10,832 nt of DNA from Candidatus Bathyarchaeota archaeon (GTDB taxonomy: Archaea > Thermoproteota > Bathyarchaeia > Bathyarchaeales > UBA233), in NCBI GenBank assembly GCA_029907045.1, contig JARYMR010000043.1, positions 1 through 10,832 on the forward strand. Direction: 5' to 3'. The position numbers were made by a program, and so were the translations under genes. The notes below the pieces were generated by a model. That model had not been told where the DNA came from and ran no database searches. It saw only the letters and a program-made list of their open reading frames with translations. This document shows positions 1 through 5,087 of this stretch, piece by piece (the first letter of the stretch is position 1; the number at the start of each line of letters is the position of its first letter).

Positions 1-2
1 GA

Positions 3-107
3 TGTCAAACATGTGCAAAAATGTGTCCAAACAACGCCATAACCTTTCCATCCGCAGAAGAACTAAGGAAAACTTTGAAAGAATTAAGACTCAAATACTC
101 CCAATGA
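3..107 (+). CDS. Ferredoxin-like 4Fe-4S protein, C-terminal fragment (5' end outside window)
   Basis: The frame entering at base 3 reads 34 residues to a TGA at 105-107. It opens with CQTCAKMCPNNAITFP, a C-x2-C-x3-C-P cluster motif followed by the A-I-x-F-P ending usual in bacterial-type ferredoxin domains. The same motif occurs in the complete protein at 321-680 (CIACERICPKKAIAFP), so the two are probably paralogues. A short charged helix (EELRKTLKELRLKYSQ) ends it. Only the last cluster motif is visible, so total cluster number and length are unknown. The stop overlaps an ATG at 104 (ATGA), which points to translational coupling with what follows. The likely role is cytoplasmic electron transfer. 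The frame lacks a start codon inside the window, and an ATG-initiated frame overlaps it at 2-223, so it is easily overlooked. Confidence 0.75.
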   Translation, partial: CQTCAKMCPNNAITFPSAEELRKTLKELRLKYSQ

Positions 108-223
108 AATTTCTAAGTGTAGAAAATGACGAAAGACAAGAAAACTGGAACAAATTCTCCATGCTCTTGCACACAGGCGGCAGCAGACCTTCTCAAATCA
201 GTTTCGCCGATAAAAGAGGTTAA
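104..223 (+). CDS. Small ORF of unknown function (39 aa), frame uncertain
   Basis: An ATG at 104 overlaps the stop of the ferredoxin fragment (ATGA). The frame runs 39 codons to a TAA at 221-223, which in turn overlaps the ATG of the next gene (TAATG). That end-to-end overlap is the main support. The product (starts MKFLSVENDERQENW, ends SFADKRG) has no motif I recognise. A rival frame on the same strand, ATG 126 to TAA 243-245, is also exactly 39 codons and has a Cys-Ser-Cys (SPCSCTQAAADLLK). It has no good ribosome binding site and would overlap the next gene by 23 bases. One of the two may be real, or the stretch may be a decayed linker between a ferredoxin domain and its zinc ribbon. The same frame stays open upstream to an ATG at 2, but that part overlies the ferredoxin coding frame and is unlikely to be used. 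Confidence 0.35.
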   Translation: MKFLSVENDERQENWNKFSMLLHTGGSRPSQISFADKRG

Positions 224-324
224 TGCTAAAAGAAGTGAAATGTAAGGGATGCGGAAAAATTTTCCTAACAAATTTTGAAACTGAATACTGCTTTGACTGC
301 AGAAGAAAAAGCCAAGAAAAGTGA
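223..324 (+). CDS. 33-residue zinc-ribbon microprotein
   Basis: ATG 223 overlaps the preceding TAA and has an AGAGGT ribosome-binding-like sequence at 215-220, unusually close to the start. The 33-residue product has two Cys pairs, CKGC at residues 7-10 and CFDC at 23-26, a minimal zinc ribbon or rubredoxin-like knuckle. It aligns without gaps to the C-terminal domain of the next protein: LKEVKCKGCGKIFLTNFETE here against LHKVVCKKCGKTFWTNRDVE there, followed by CFDC and CMDC. Stop TGA 322-324 overlaps the GTG start of that next gene (GTGA). The clear homology, conserved cysteines and double overlap make this a real gene despite its size. Function is unknown; metal binding and partner docking or redox are the reasonable options. 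It could be the detached zinc-ribbon half of the ferredoxin that ends at 107. Confidence 0.68.
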   Translation: MLKEVKCKGCGKIFLTNFETEYCFDCRRKSQEK

Positions 325-680
325 AACTGTTTATGGCAAAATCCGCTGCAGTTTGGTATCCTACAGTTTTCCCAGACAAGTGCAACGGCTGCGAAGGCTT
401 AGAAGCACCGCAATGCATTCAATTTTGTCCCCATGGCGTTTTTGAACTAAAAGAAGGCAAAGCAGTGGTTGTAAACCCCCACAAATGTGTTTATGGATGC
501 ATAGCATGCGAAAGAATCTGCCCCAAAAAAGCCATAGCTTTTCCACAGCGAATAGCAACCATGCCAAAAATGCCCAAAGATAAAGGATTACTTCATAAAG
601 TTGTTTGCAAAAAATGCGGCAAAACCTTCTGGACTAACAGGGATGTTGAAGTTTGCATGGACTGCGAAGGCAAAACATAA
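321..680 (+). CDS. Two-cluster ferredoxin domain fused to a C-terminal zinc ribbon
   Basis: This 119-residue cytoplasmic protein is probably an electron carrier. Residues 21-36 hold C-x2-C-x7-C-x3-C-P (C21, C24, C32, C36). Residues 56-67 hold C-x3-C-x2-C-x3-C-P (C56, C60, C63, C67). Both spacings depart from the compact C-x2-C-x2-C-x3-C-P of clostridial ferredoxins. After a Lys/Met/Pro-rich linker, residues 96-115 form a zinc ribbon (C96, C99, C112, C115) homologous to the microprotein just upstream. The GTG at 321 overlaps the upstream stop (GTGA) and is taken as start for that reason; an in-frame ATG at 333 (MAKSAAVWYP) is equally possible and no ribosome binding site decides. The LMW phosphatase/arsenate reductase gene begins 34 bases downstream, so the pair is probably cotranscribed. 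Family membership (4Fe-4S dicluster) is secure; the redox partner is not known. Confidence 0.88.
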   Translation: MKLFMAKSAAVWYPTVFPDKCNGCEGLEAPQCIQFCPHGVFELKEGKAVVVNPHKCVYGCIACERICPKKAIAFPQRIATMPKMPKDKGLLHKVVCKKCGKTFWTNRDVEVCMDCEGKT

Positions 681-714
681 AACCAAAATAAACCCAATAT
701 TATGCGAATTGAAA

Positions 715-1110
715 ATGAAGAAAGTTCTCTTTGTCTGTGTTGAAAATGCTGGAAGAAGCCAAATGGCTGAAGCCTTCGCAAACCATTATGGAAAAGGAAA
801 AATCGAAGCCCAAAGCGCAGGCACAATGCCATCAAAAGAAGTAAACCCCACAGTTGTGCAAGTTATGCGAGAAAAGGGAATAGACATTTCAAAAAACAAA
901 CCAAAACTCATCAACAACCAAATGGTGCAAGAAGCAGACAAAATAATAGTCATGGGCTGCGAAGCTGGAGGATTCTGTCCAGCACCATTACTAAACAAGG
1001 TTGTAGACTGGGGAATTGAAGACCCGAAAGGAAAGCCGATAGAAAAAGTTCGCCAAATCAGAGACGAAATTGAAAGGAAAGTTAAGAAATTAATTGAGGA
1101 AATGGCTTAA
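715..1110 (+). CDS. arsC: Arsenate reductase, LMW protein-tyrosine-phosphatase fold (ArsC, thioredoxin-coupled type)
   Basis: A 131-residue cytosolic enzyme of the low-molecular-weight phosphatase superfamily (COG0394). The P-loop CVENAGRS near the N terminus gives the CX5R signature (C8, R14). The C-terminal acid motif is DWGIEDPKG (general acid D103). Two more cysteines, C82 and C88 in VMGCEAGGFCP, sit where S. aureus-type ArsC has C82 and C89. In that family the three cysteines form a disulfide relay that reduces arsenate to arsenite and is then reset by thioredoxin. This supports arsenate reductase over a plain tyrosine phosphatase. The ATG at 715 is chosen because it places KVLFVCVENAG at the N terminus as in the family; in-frame TTG codons at 601 and 709 are upstream, and the first overlaps the ferredoxin gene. 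It follows the ferredoxin-zinc-ribbon gene by 34 bases. No arsenite pump or ArsR is visible, so the physiological substrate remains an inference. Confidence 0.88.
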   Translation: MKKVLFVCVENAGRSQMAEAFANHYGKGKIEAQSAGTMPSKEVNPTVVQVMREKGIDISKNKPKLINNQMVQEADKIIVMGCEAGGFCPAPLLNKVVDWGIEDPKGKPIEKVRQIRDEIERKVKKLIEEMA

Positions 1111-1120
1111 ATCATTAATA

Positions 1121-1143
1121 GATTTCACTTTCTGTTTCTTTTG
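1121..1143 (+). terminator. Pyrimidine-rich tract, probable archaeal-type terminator
   Basis: Eleven bases after the arsenate reductase stop lies a T/C run (TTTCACTTTCTGTTTCTTTT) without an associated stem. Archaeal RNA polymerase commonly terminates at T-rich tracts without a hairpin, so this probably ends the redox operon. It is judged on composition only. Confidence 0.4.
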
Positions 1144-1187
1144 TAAGTGTTAATGGGTTACATACAAAACCTTACAATAATTAGTGG

Positions 1188-1220
1188 TTGAGTGCATTTC
1201 GGAATGCTCAATGCACTCAA
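1188..1220 (+). repeat. 11-bp perfect inverted repeat over the start region of the beta-helix gene
   Basis: TTGAGTGCATT at 1188-1198 is matched exactly by its reverse complement AATGCACTCAA at 1210-1220, with an 11-base loop between. The 3' arm contains the ATG at 1211 and the A of the ATG at 1220, the two best start candidates. In RNA the hairpin would bury them; in DNA the site could bind a dimeric regulator. Within and just after the 3' arm, CTCAATGC occurs twice (1207-1214 and 1216-1223). No ribosome binding site is seen here, so leaderless initiation is possible. Confidence 0.5.
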
Positions 1221-2437
1221 TGCCTCTTCGACGCCTTACGATGGTTATGCTGCTCTTCTTATCAACCTCTTTAACGTTTATTAGCTGCACCTCTCCACAT
1301 TCTGACAGCAACCCTAACGGCTCAAGAACATCTAACTTTAATTTTTTCGAGAATTTCGACGAGTGGATAGAAGATGGCTATAGGCAGTATGGCGAATTAG
1401 GGCTAAATGAATCGTTAACAACAGAAATCGTTGTGGGAGAAGGAGAAAGGTTCGAAGGCATTCAAGAGGCTTTGGATGCTGGCTATTCATGCATATACCT
1501 TAAAAAACAAAGATTCAACATTACAAAACCAATAACGCCGCCGAAAGAAGACTTTTACATAATAGGAAATGGTGCGGAAATATTCGCCACAGAGCCTATA
1601 ACAGCCGTTTTTGACATACGCAATGTAAGATATGCGCACTTGGATGGTTTATTCATAAACGGTAATGGCTTAACAGAAAAGTGCATAGACGCCATGCGCA
1701 CAACAAGTCAAGTTCCAGTCCACCAAATCCGCAACTGCAAAATTTGGGGCGCAACACACGCTAATGTAGACCTAACGGGTTGCGAAGACAGCTTAATATT
1801 CAACTGTTGGATAGACGGCAGAAAAATCAACGACACTCCAAACGCAATAACAGAATACGGCGTCAAAATAGGCGAATTCAACGAAAACTACAGAACTGGC
1901 GGTCAAATAAACCTCATCCACTGCCTAATGGGCTTCCACAGAAAAGCTGACGTCTACGCCAAAAACATCGCCCAACTAAAACTTGCCAACTGCCTCCTAT
2001 CAAGCAAAAACATGTGGAGTCCAGAATTAGAAGCCCACATAATCATAGAAAGCGGAACCGGAGAAAATGCTCTCCTACCAGTTTTAGAGTTAACCAACTG
2101 TTGGGTTGAAAACGGTCCCGGCGGAAACGTTCCAAACATTCTCATAAGAAACCGTATGATGTCAAAGCTCACAATAATTGGTGGAATGTTCTACACGGAC
2201 AAAAGCCCAAACATATACAGCCAATTAAACCCCAGTGCAGAAACAATAGTCTTAATTGGCACTTTGTTCGAACACAACCCACAATACAATGGCTATAACA
2301 TAATGGCGCCCACACAAAAACTGGTTTCCATAGGAAACACTTACAACGGGCACGGCATAGACAAAACAAACGTGGCAACATACCTAATCTTCGATAGGGA
2401 TAATTCGAGAATCGAACAAAACACCGAAACACCATAA
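1220..2437 (+). CDS. Secreted right-handed beta-helix protein, probable lipoprotein (pectate-lyase-like fold)
   Basis: About 405 residues if translation begins at ATG 1220. The N terminus has a two-arginine n-region (MPLRRLT), a hydrophobic stretch (MVMLLFLSTSLTFI) and then SC, a plausible lipobox, followed by a Ser/Asn/Pro-rich spacer. This predicts export and lipid anchoring on the outer face of the membrane. The next segment, GEGERFEGIQEALDAG, is the typical opening of pectate-lyase-3 type helices, where a short helix caps the coil. The rest is short beta-strand rungs with recurring turn motifs (NCKIWG, FNCWIDG, HCLMGF, NCLLSS, TNCWVENG) and Asn/Gly turns, as in parallel beta-helices of polysaccharide-acting or adhesive proteins. 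No catalytic residues can be assigned. Alternative starts are GTG 1184 and ATG 1211, and a hairpin covers this area. It stands alone on the + strand and converges on sfsA with 39 bases between stops. Confidence 0.8.
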   Translation: MPLRRLTMVMLLFLSTSLTFISCTSPHSDSNPNGSRTSNFNFFENFDEWIEDGYRQYGELGLNESLTTEIVVGEGERFEGIQEALDAGYSCIYLKKQRFNITKPITPPKEDFYIIGNGAEIFATEPITAVFDIRNVRYAHLDGLFINGNGLTEKCIDAMRTTSQVPVHQIRNCKIWGATHANVDLTGCEDSLIFNCWIDGRKINDTPNAITEYGVKIGEFNENYRTGGQINLIHCLMGFHRKADVYAKNIAQLKLANCLLSSKNMWSPELEAHIIIESGTGENALLPVLELTNCWVENGPGGNVPNILIRNRMMSKLTIIGGMFYTDKSPNIYSQLNPSAETIVLIGTLFEHNPQYNGYNIMAPTQKLVSIGNTYNGHGIDKTNVATYLIFDRDNSRIEQNTETP

Positions 2438-2476
2438 AATCTGGAGAAGGGCTATCAATTTTGCTTTGCACCAAGC

Positions 2477-3178
2477 CTAAAGTTTCACCTTAACCCTTCC
2501 ATCAAGCACTATTCTATCTTCCACAAACTTGGAAGAGTAAGCGTAAACTTCCACGCCTCCATTAAAGGCTTGCCGCAAAGCTTCCCCAAATTCTTTATCC
2601 ACATCATCGGCGGGCGAAAAACTGTGGGCATCTGTCCGCTGAATTATAAAGAGTATACAGGCCCTATAGCCTTCCCTTTTGGCTTTAAGCAATTCCATCA
2701 CGTGCCTCTTTCCCCTTTCGGTTTTTGCATCTGGAAACATGGCTATTCCATCTCTGACAAGAGTGCAAGACTTAACCTCTAAAAGACAAACTTCTTTATG
2801 ATTGCTTAATAGAAAGTCGAAACGTGTATGTCCATATAATGGTTCAGGCTTAATCAGGGAGTATTCAGCAAATTCTTTTAAGGCTTTCTTCTTCAAAGCT
2901 TCAAAAACCAACCTGTTTGGAACCCGAGAATCCACAGAAACCTTTTCGCCATCAAGATAGACACCTATAAGGTCATAGGCTGTTTTTCGCCCTTTAGGCA
3001 CAGTCTTTTTCAAAACAACTTTAGCACCAAAATTCAGAAGCTCCTTCAACCTTCCAGGGTTTGGCAGAAAAACCTCAAAAACTTTGTTTTCCCGCTCAAC
3101 TAGAGCCAAAAAACGTGTAAGCCTCTCTTTAAAAATGCCTTCAAGAATTTCTCCCTCAATTTTGATAAGCACTGTCAT
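2477..3178 (-). CDS. sfsA: SfsA family protein (sugar fermentation stimulation protein homologue)
   Basis: A 233-residue protein of usual SfsA length. The N-terminal OB-like part has the family signature LPNPGRLKELL (residues 38-48). The C-terminal part has a PD-(D/E)XK nuclease-like core: RFDFLL with D121, then LEVKSCTL with E134 and K136, followed by FPDAKTERGKRHVMEL (148-163) and a late IIQRTDAHSFSPADD segment. E. coli SfsA was described as a DNA-binding regulator of maltose genes; the archaeal role is not established, and the nuclease-like residues suggest nucleic acid binding or cleavage. The ATG at 3178 gives the standard N terminus (MTVLIKIEGE) and is preceded by an A/T-rich stretch with no ribosome binding site, so the message may be leaderless. 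It lies 59 bases downstream of the aminotransferase on the same strand, with no evident functional link. Confidence 0.92.
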   Translation of the reverse strand: MTVLIKIEGEILEGIFKERLTRFLALVERENKVFEVFLPNPGRLKELLNFGAKVVLKKTVPKGRKTAYDLIGVYLDGEKVSVDSRVPNRLVFEALKKKALKEFAEYSLIKPEPLYGHTRFDFLLSNHKEVCLLEVKSCTLVRDGIAMFPDAKTERGKRHVMELLKAKREGYRACILFIIQRTDAHSFSPADDVDKEFGEALRQAFNGGVEVYAYSSKFVEDRIVLDGRVKVKL

Positions 3179-3205
3179 TTAAAAATAATTTTGCATAAAT
3201 CCAAT

Positions 3206-3230
3206 TATTCTTTTCCACAAAGAAAGAATA
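3206..3230 (-). terminator. Small stem-loop between aminotransferase and sfsA
   Basis: TATTCTTT at 3206-3213 and AAAGAATA at 3223-3230 are perfect reverse complements around a 9-base loop. On the minus strand this falls just after the aminotransferase stop. It is A/T-rich and lacks a clean T run immediately after it, so it is a weak terminator or mRNA 3'-end candidate. Confidence 0.25.
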
Positions 3231-3237
3231 GTGATGC

Positions 3238-4542
3238 TTACTTTAGCATTTTCAAAACTTCCTCAGCTTTTTCAATAGTATAATTTATATCTTCAGCGGT
3301 GTGGGCGGCGGAAATGTGGCATCTTTTGTTTGGTTTGGGTAGGATGAAGACTCCTCTTTTCATCATTTCTTTTTGAAACTTCATAAACAGCTCATTTTTT
3401 GAAGATAAGGTGTCTCTATAATTGACAATTTCTTTTTTTGTAAATAGTATTTGAAAAACTGAACCGAAACCAACCATTTGAGCTTCAAATTTCAATTTGG
3501 CAACTATTCTATTGAGTTGATTTCTAACCTCTTCTCCAAGCTTAAAGAGATGCTTATGCACTTCATTTTTCTCTAATTCTTCTATTGTTGCAAGGGTGGC
3601 AGCCATAGATATGGGATTTCCGTTAAAAGTGCCTCCATAATCCACATTGCCCGTTGGCCTAAAATGTTCCATCATGTCCTTTCTTCCGCAAACTGCTGCT
3701 ACCGGGAAACCGTTTGCCATGGCTTTGGCAAATGTTGTCAAGTCTGGTGTTACATTGAAAATTTTTTGGGCTCCACCTAAATGGTGACGGAAACCAGTAA
3801 CTACTTCATCAAAGATCAGTACAATATCATATTCTCGGGTGATTTCCCTCAAAAATTTTAGGAAATCCTCTTTTGGTGTGATGCATGTGGCGCTGCCGTG
3901 AAGGATTGGTTCCGTTATTAACGCTGCAATCTCATTATGATGCCTTTTTATTGCTTTCTCCACAGCCTCTTGATCATTAAAGGGAACAATAATTACTTGT
4001 TTTGCAGTATCCTCAGTGATGCCTGCGGTATCTGGGACTGGCGTTGGGCATTTTTTGGGTCCAGCTTCTTTCAATGTTGGATTCGAACTGAAAGACACTA
4101 TGTCATGCCATCCGTGGTATGCACCTTCAAACTTTACAATTTTGCTTTTTCCAGTGTAAGCTCTCGCTAAACGGATAGCATGATAAGTGGCCTCTGTGCC
4201 TGTGTTACAAAACCTAACCATTTGGGCTGAGGGAACATGAGCTACAATTTTTTTGGCAACTTTAACCTCCAACTCATTGCAGAGACCATAAATTACGCCT
4301 TCATTTAACTGTTTTTTAACGGCAGCTGAAATGCTTGAATGGGCATGTCCCAAAATTACAGGTCCAAAAGCCAAATGATAATCAATGTATTGGTTGCCAT
4401 CCACATCGTAAATCCTAGAACCTTTAGCTTTTGATATGAAAATGGGACAGGGATCAAAGAACCGTAAGGCGCTGTGAACGCCCCCTGGCGTAAGTTTTTT
4501 TGCCTCTTCAAAGAGTTTTTTTGAATTTTTCATCTCTTTCAT
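3238..4542 (-). CDS. Class III PLP aminotransferase, glutamate-1-semialdehyde aminomutase superfamily
   Basis: A 434-residue cytosolic PLP enzyme (COG0001-like). Visible family features are TPGGVHSALR (18-27), YDVDGNQYIDY (45-55), NTGTEATYHAIRLAR (113-127) for phosphate binding, EGAYHGWHD (139-147), IFDEVVTGFRH with D245 contacting the pyridine nitrogen, FAKAMANGFP with Schiff-base lysine K273, and the late SAAHTAEDI. It differs from authentic HemL where that family has its glycine-rich G-G-G-x-P after the lysine and around EPILHGSAT, and no haem genes are nearby. It more likely transaminates an amino or beta-amino acid; beta-phenylalanine aminotransferases belong to this superfamily. ATG 4542 is chosen over TTG 4560 because a GTGAT ribosome-binding-like sequence lies 4 bases upstream. 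It follows the thiolase-DUF35 pair on the same strand after 102 bases. Superfamily is sure; substrate is inferred. Confidence 0.88.
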   Translation of the reverse strand: MKEMKNSKKLFEEAKKLTPGGVHSALRFFDPCPIFISKAKGSRIYDVDGNQYIDYHLAFGPVILGHAHSSISAAVKKQLNEGVIYGLCNELEVKVAKKIVAHVPSAQMVRFCNTGTEATYHAIRLARAYTGKSKIVKFEGAYHGWHDIVSFSSNPTLKEAGPKKCPTPVPDTAGITEDTAKQVIIVPFNDQEAVEKAIKRHHNEIAALITEPILHGSATCITPKEDFLKFLREITREYDIVLIFDEVVTGFRHHLGGAQKIFNVTPDLTTFAKAMANGFPVAAVCGRKDMMEHFRPTGNVDYGGTFNGNPISMAATLATIEELEKNEVHKHLFKLGEEVRNQLNRIVAKLKFEAQMVGFGSVFQILFTKKEIVNYRDTLSSKNELFMKFQKEMMKRGVFILPKPNKRCHISAAHTAEDINYTIEKAEEVLKMLK

Positions 4543-4590
4543 GCTGATCACTTCACACAATTAAGTCTATTATAGGGGCACTGCCTAAGA

Positions 4591-4598
4591 ATTTTATC
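4591..4598 (-). promoter_or_regulatory. Possible TATA-like box upstream of the aminotransferase
   Basis: On the minus strand GATAAAAT (4598 to 4591) lies about 50 bases before the aminotransferase ATG. A start site about 26 bases downstream would leave a leader of roughly 25-30 bases with the GTGAT sequence. A second candidate, CTATAATA at 4576-4569, is nearby. The 102-base gap after DUF35 is long enough for a separate promoter, but read-through from the thiolase is equally possible. Confidence 0.22.
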
Positions 4599-4644
4599 GG
4601 GAATATGTGGTTCACGAGTATCACATTTTTAATAATGGGATAGA

Positions 4645-5082
4645 CTATGTTGGTTTAAAAATGATTACTGGGAAACCGTCAGACATCATTTGAGCTGTTA
4701 TTTTTACGCGAATCCCAATTTTAATATTTTCTAAATTTATGTTTTCGAGCAATCCCATAACTTTTACTCCTTCCAATGTTTTGGCTATGGCGATAATAAA
4801 ATCGTGCTTGTAATGTTCAAAGCCTTGAGGTTTTAGGTAAGCTTGGGTGAAGGTTTCAATTTCACCATCCAAGAGTTGAATCCATTTCATATTTGAATTT
4901 AGGCAGTTGGGGCAGTCACCTTGAGGTGGATAATAGATTTCACCACATTTTTTGCATTTCGTGGCGTATACTTTTCCATTTTTTAATCCTTCCCAATAAG
5001 TTTTCGTCTTAAAAATCGGAATGTCATGTATAAATGTTAGCGACCTACTTTTCATGGTTGGATATTCACCCATCTCAGACAT
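4645..5082 (-). CDS. DUF35 zinc-ribbon/OB-fold protein, acyl-CoA scaffold partner of the thiolase
   Basis: A 145-residue protein with a helical N terminus, a rubredoxin-like zinc ribbon (C43, C46, C57, C60; CKKCG then GDCPNC) and a C-terminal OB-fold barrel (WIQLLDGEIETFTQAYL onward), the standard two-domain DUF35 layout (COG1545). In methanogens the homologous protein bridges acetoacetyl-CoA thiolase and HMG-CoA synthase and binds the CoA arm, channelling intermediates. Here the thiolase gene is immediately upstream but no HMG-CoA synthase is present. ATG 5082 is preferred: AAGGTGA (5094-5088) sits 5 bases upstream, an excellent match to the archaeal anti-Shine-Dalgarno. A GTG at 5091 overlapping the thiolase stop (GTGA) is the alternative and would add three residues. 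Close spacing implies coupled translation and a physical complex. Confidence 0.92.
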   Translation of the reverse strand: MSEMGEYPTMKSRSLTFIHDIPIFKTKTYWEGLKNGKVYATKCKKCGEIYYPPQGDCPNCLNSNMKWIQLLDGEIETFTQAYLKPQGFEHYKHDFIIAIAKTLEGVKVMGLLENINLENIKIGIRVKITAQMMSDGFPVIIFKPT

Positions 5083-5087
5083 TATTT

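Noticed and set aside
2..103. Upstream extension of the 104-223 frame to an ATG at 2
   Set aside because: This part overlies, in another frame, the ferredoxin C terminus with a clear C-x2-C-x3-C-P motif. The extension is Arg/Lys-rich and motif-free.
113..418. Minus-strand 101-codon ORF
   Set aside because: It is antisense to the ferredoxin and zinc-ribbon genes, Phe/Leu-rich as expected from reversed Lys/Glu-rich coding, and has no start context.
601..714. TTG extension of the arsenate reductase
   Set aside because: It overlaps the zinc-ribbon end of the upstream gene, and family members begin a few residues before the CX5R loop, matching ATG 715.
3238..4542. Assignment as hemL of tetrapyrrole synthesis
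   Set aside because: Key loops differ from HemL and the neighbours are CoA and amino acid genes; only superfamily level is supported.
4600..4630. ATGTG...CACAT inverted repeat between DUF35 and the aminotransferase
   Set aside because: Only five paired bases with a 13-base loop and no extension, so it is indistinguishable from chance.
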